DNA from: Proteles cristata cristata
Taxonomy: Eukaryota; Chordata; Mammalia; Carnivora; Hyaenidae
DNA length: 64,000 bases
Direction: 5' to 3'
NCBI GenBank assembly: GCA_017311185.1
Contig: JAESUZ010003091.1
Location: 496,001-560,000 of the forward strand
How positions within the stretch are numbered: position 1 is the stretch's first letter; every line of letters begins with the position of its first letter. The position numbers were made by a program, and so were the translations under genes. Shown piece by piece: positions 44,689-64,000 of the stretch. Below the pieces are notes generated by a model. It searched no databases and was not told where the DNA came from. It worked only from the letters and a program-made list of their open reading frames with translations.

Positions 44689-44694
44689 AATAAA
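44689..44694 (+). terminator. Candidate proximal poly(A) signal, ANKRD40
   Basis: AATAAA about 205 bp after the stop codon; would give a short 3' UTR. Confidence 0.45.
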
Positions 44695-47291
44695 CCTGCT
44701 GCTTGAAGCTGTGAACAGCTGCGAAGCTGGAGAGGCACGAGCCGGCCATCCTGAAGCCACTCTTTCCCATGCCCCACCTGAGCGGCCCGTCCCAGCAGAG
44801 GTGGGGAGCGCGGGGCGTGCCTGCGGCCCCGCCTGTGGACAGGGCACCCGCAGGGCTCTCTTGGGGCGCCCCGCTCACGACCCTCCTGAAGGGCGATCCG
44901 GCTAGAGAGGAAACTGGGGAAAGCACAGGTACTGGACCCGTGAACTTTTAGCGTGACTTGTGGCTGTGAGGTGTCACATTAACATATTTACACATGTTAC
45001 TCAGGTCAAAAGCAATTAAGAATACAGTTACCTAGTTGTAAATAGGCTGTTAACCAAAAGTCCCCCACGTTGTCCTCTGTGAACCCTCGGGGCCGCCTCT
45101 CGTCTCCGTCGCCTGGACAGTCGTCTCTGCATTAACGAACGCTGTGCTCACTAGAGGGCTCTCTGACGCTTTCTAAAAGAGCAGCCGTTTTCTTTTTCTT
45201 TTTTTTCTTTCTTTCTTTCTTTTTTGTTTTTTAACCCTCTGCAGTGATTCCTGGCCTCTCTCGGCTGAACCGCACCGTCCGATAAAGAACATGGACGTGG
45301 CGGGCCCATGGTCCCCACTCGCATGCCCCGCCAGGAATGAAAAGCAGTTTGCAAAACTGCATCCGATGCTATTTTACAGGTGATTGTGGGAAGCTGAGCT
45401 AAAGGAGTTTGCGTCTTTATTTTTGTATCAAAGATCGAGGTTTATTTTGAAATCAGTAGGTTTTTACACAACTCTGAAATCTGTCGCTTTGGTAAACCAA
45501 CTGTTGGGCCTTAGGGTCCCCCACCGCCCCCCCCACACACAAACCCCCATCCACCCACCACCCACCACCCGCCACCCTTCCGCTTCACAGAGTCAGCTTG
45601 TGCGTCTACCAGGCTTGGTTCTGGAAAAACACCGGATTACACTCTTGAGCGCGGCCCAAGAACAAAGAACGCATCGGAGAATTCTCTCCCTTCCTTTCGG
45701 TGTCATTAACGTTAAAAGAGCCACCGTCTTGTTGAAACCAACAGTTTCACTTTAGAAATATGAACGAGCACACTTAGATGAACAGGAGGGCAGGGGTTCG
45801 AAGCCCACTGCTGAAGAACACACCCCTGCCGCCGTAGGAAGCTTCCTCCCCATAGTGCCTATAGTTTCCAAAGAAACTTCACTTCCTAACTGCGGTAATA
45901 TTTTTGGAACACTGAGACTGATCGCTGACAGAGCGAGAACATGCAGGAGGTGTCAGTGGAAGAGAGTGCTGTGCTCAGAGAACGGCCTCAACACCAACTC
46001 TGCGGAATCACGCCATTCAGTGATTTCCCCCCGGGTCCCCCGCTTCCCAATGGTCATGTGCTCACCCCTGTCCGGTGTCTGCATCGCAGAGTCAGACTCT
46101 GCAGGGAAGTTCCTTGTGAGCCCCTTCCCTGAAGTGCTTTAAAGAAGAAACAGCCGTTGTGTTTCAACCAGTCCGAAGCTAGTTTACCAAGACCTACTAA
46201 CCTTCTTTTCCTTCCCTTTGGAAAAAGTGATCATTTACTGATACCATTAAGGCTAGTTCGATCCTGGCGGAAACAAATCCAGTATTAATTCGTGTCTAAA
46301 TCACTGGGGTTAAAAATCTTCTAGCCACTTAGATCAGTTAGAGACTCCAAAGCAGTGGGGGTCCTGGCCGGGAGGGAGGTGGCCTACGGAGTGGCTCCGG
46401 GGCATTTCCCCGGTTCAGAAACCGGCAAGGGCGACCGAGGTGTCTCAGGCCAGGGATGAGCCCTACGCTGGCCTCTCTCCTCCCTTGTAAAGGCCTCCGT
46501 GGCCACCTGACCCCTGCCTCGGGCGGTGGGATGAGACTGACAGTTGCCGGTAGGGGAGTTTAAAGTCTTAATCTATGCATTCAGAGAAATATTTTTATAT
46601 GCTTTGTGTAATTTATAACAAGGATTTTTTTTTAGCTTTGTTAACTGTGAACTCACCCCCCCCCACCGCATAGTTAACGCATGTATTCACACCGTGTGTA
46701 AACATTCACCCAAGACGGTTTTCTCTGTGCATTGCCGACTGTTCAAACATACCAAGTATTATTAAAATTAAATATTAATGATCCAAGCCCCCTATTCTTT
46801 CATTTTGGCCTCCTAGGCAGCACTATACTTCAAATCACAGGGGGGCTCAAAGCTGGATGGCCCCGGGGACACACACGGTGCCCGAGGGCACAAGTTGAAG
46901 GGACCGTTCACCCAGCTTAGCCTCCTCTATCTTTTTGCTGCCAAGGGCCCCATGCCTGTCCGGGGCCCCTGCAGACACTGTGTAGTGCCTTTCTTCCTGG
47001 CTCTCAGTGGCCAGCTTCCTCTCCCCGGGGTAGGTGAGCCAGGATGGAGGGCTTCCTCCCTTAGCCACCGTTTTTGATCATCTGTTTACTTTACGCAACT
47101 GAGCCTCTCCTCTGGGCCGGCAGCACCCACCAGGGCATTGGTGAGCTTGGAACCGAACTCCGAAGGCAGGAGAGGAAGTACAGCCTCCCGCCTTCAGATC
47201 CTTAGCCGAGTGCGATGCCGGGTGAATCTGCGCTTCTGGGGGCCGAGGGCCGCTAGAGCCTCACAACGCCGACGTCATGCCCAATTGGCCT

Positions 47292-47297
47292 AATAAA
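47292..47297 (+). terminator. Candidate distal poly(A) signal, ANKRD40
   Basis: AATAAA near the end of the SINE-free 3' region. An ATTAAA near 46770 is an alternative. Confidence 0.5.
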
Positions 47298-47869
47298 TCA
47301 GAGGGCACAGCAGAGACCTTTTCTTAGCACCAAGGAGAGGCAGAATAATTTGGGCATTTGTGCTTTCATATTCGCTTCATCACAAGGATGGAAGTCATCT
47401 TCCACACACTCATAAACATCCTGGGCAGAAACAGGCTGCCAAAAACAATGTGATTAACCTTTAACGGATGGTCCCGCGGCACCGGCTGACCAAATACAGA
47501 GAGGGAAACCATCAAAGGCACCATCTCCGCACCTACCGCAAGCCATTAGGGAAGAAAGACAAACTACCGCCTATGACCGGTCACCTCACACCAAGGAGAA
47601 AGGGCGACGAAAGGGGAGAGTCAGACACCAGGAAACTCAGGACGGTGACAAGGAGAAGAGACCCCTTCCAAATTTCCGAATAAGCCTGGTGCCAGGTAGA
47701 TGCTACCTACAGAAAATGGTTGGTTTGCTCAAGACCAGATTTAATTCGGCCCTTCATCTTGCTTACCAGTCAGACTGGCAGGGCCGGGGGCAGCCTCTGG
47801 GCTGTTCTGTGCTCTCACACTCGGCTATGGCCACGCTGAGGAACGCCGGCTATGAGAACCTGTCTGGAA

Positions 47870-48080
47870 GAGCCTTTTTTTTTTTTTTAACTTATTTATT
47901 TTCAGAAAGAGAGAGCGAGCGGGGGAGGGGCAGAGAGACAGGGAGAGACAGAATCCCAGGCAGGCTCCGCACTATTATGGCAAAGCCCCAGGCGGGGCTT
48001 GAACTCACAAACCAGGAGCTGATGGCCTGAGCTGAGATCAAGAGTCAGACGATTAATCGACTGAGCCCACCCAGGAGCCC
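47870..48080 (-). mobile_element. SINE between the ANKRD40 and ABCC3 3' ends
   Basis: Minus-strand copy with T-run, GA-rich middle and a head ending gagcccacccaggagcccc. It is the only SINE in the convergent gap. Confidence 0.87.
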
Positions 48081-48497
48081 CTGGAACAGGCCACTAAAGG
48101 AGCAAGGGAGTAAAAAGGACCAGGCCCATCCCACCCCCCAGAGAAGTAGGCTTGGAGGTCTGAGGGATAACATAAACGTGATGGGGTTCACGGCCGCCTT
48201 CCCAGGAGGCCTCAGGTCAGATTTCAGGGGCTTTATTTCTCGACTTTTCACAGTATCTGCACAGCAGACCAGGAACTACTGGCAATTGCCCAGTGAATTT
48301 TGGCTGTCAAGACTGTATTTCTAGCCAAAAGCTCTGGAGTCTGAAGTTTTCAGATAATCCCAGCCATGTAGAGGTATATAAAGCCTACCTCCACCTCTCT
48401 CCCTCCCTCCAGGCCTCCCGCAAAGATCCTAACCCCCAAACCGAATGAACAGGCAGAGAAAGGCCACATCCAGTATTCATGTTGTTGGTCATGTAGC

Positions 48498-48503
48498 TTT
48501 ATT
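48498..48503 (-). terminator. ABCC3: ABCC3 candidate poly(A) signal
   Basis: Minus-strand AATAAA about 485 bp after the stop. A second AATAAA is at 48232-48237. Confidence 0.65.
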
Positions 48504-48689
48504 TCATCGGTGCTCCATTTTTAATGGATTCAGGCCAGCACCCCAGAGTACAGGACTCAGTTCCTAAGGACGGCCTGACCCGGCAGTCTGCTGTTCCAGG
48601 AGGAAAAGGCTTGATTTAAAAAAAAAAAAAAAATCCTTCTGAGTAGAAAATATGAAAAGTCATACAGAGCAGAGAGGTCATTACATGAA

Positions 48690-48850
48690 ATGATTGAAAA
48701 CAGCACTGTATGGCAATAACACCGGGCTGGGGATCAGGAGACCCGCGCACCAATCTGGGCTCTGCCTCAAACTAGCTGTGACCTCGGGCCCGTCGTTCAC
48801 CCCTTGGGCCTCGCTTCCTCATCTAAAGCATTTAGCACAATTATTCTGGG
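48690..48850 (+). repeat. MIR relic in the ABCC3 3' UTR
   Basis: tctgggctctgcctcaaact, agctgtgacctcgggc and cgcttcctcatcta follow the MIR consensus, antisense to ABCC3. Confidence 0.55.
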
Positions 48851-48985
48851 AGGCACTTTCCATGGCGACAATCTAGCCAATGCCCCCAGTGTTTGTCATC
48901 ACGTCCAGGCTGCAGACATACTTGGTGTTTTTTCCTCTCCCGATGAAACCTGGGAACGGCCAGGGGGATGTCCCGGGCATATGTT

Positions 48986-64000
<15,015 letters not shown>

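Larger units (their letters stand above)
44483..47315 (+). other. ANKRD40: ANKRD40 3' UTR (predicted)
   Basis: About 2.8 kb without SINEs follows the stop. It holds a (C)n/(CCA)n-rich run near 45520-45582 and pyrimidine-rich sequence near 45190-45233. The end is set by the AATAAA at 47292-47297. A much earlier AATAAA at 44689-44694 could give a short form. No other ORF here looks like a gene. Confidence 0.6.
48480..48985 (-). other. ABCC3: ABCC3 3' UTR (predicted)
   Basis: About 500 bp from the stop to just past the first minus-strand AATAAA. It contains an antisense MIR relic (48690-48850) and a short A/T run. The 3' ends of ABCC3 and ANKRD40 are then about 1.2 kb apart, tail to tail. Confidence 0.65.

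Overview
This is a gene-dense piece of a mammalian nuclear genome, almost certainly from a cat-family carnivore. About 50 copies of a tRNA-derived SINE with the head GGGGCGCCTGGGTGGCTCAG, a CT-rich middle and an A-rich tail are scattered on both strands. The internal form (TGCTGACAGCTCAGAGCC) is the feline type of the carnivore CAN-SINE, not the canine one. The three genes and their order match the human 17q21.33 block.

Layout. Positions 1-24619 (minus) hold LUC7L3, a U1 snRNP splicing factor. Nine coding exons are present, and the last 53 or so codons lie left of the window. Its CpG-island promoter is at about 24370-24990. Positions 25000-33450 are a repeat-filled intergenic spacer (SINEs, a MaLR LTR, LINE2 and L1 relics). 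Positions 33797-44482 (plus) hold ANKRD40, complete in five coding exons and starting in a second CpG island, with a 3' UTR to about 47.3 kb. Positions 48480-64000 (minus) hold the 3' half of ABCC3 (MRP3): the end of exon 19 through exon 31, numbered on the usual 31-exon structure. LUC7L3 and ANKRD40 diverge. ANKRD40 and ABCC3 converge tail to tail, with about 1.2 kb between their predicted poly(A) sites.

The genes are not a functional pathway: one is a splicing factor, one an ankyrin adaptor-like protein, one an organic-anion efflux pump. Exon boundaries were placed by hand from GT/AG sites, reading frame and protein continuity. All 27 coding exons keep phase, so none of the three looks like a pseudogene.

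I found no previously undescribed biological system. The points most worth a second look are: a 57-bp block present twice in one ABCC3 intron; a 29-bp SINE head flanked by perfect 17-bp direct repeats; tandem in-frame splice donors in ANKRD40; upstream ORFs overlapping the starts of LUC7L3 and ANKRD40; several datable nested SINE insertions; and SINE-free stretches that stand out in this SINE-rich sequence.
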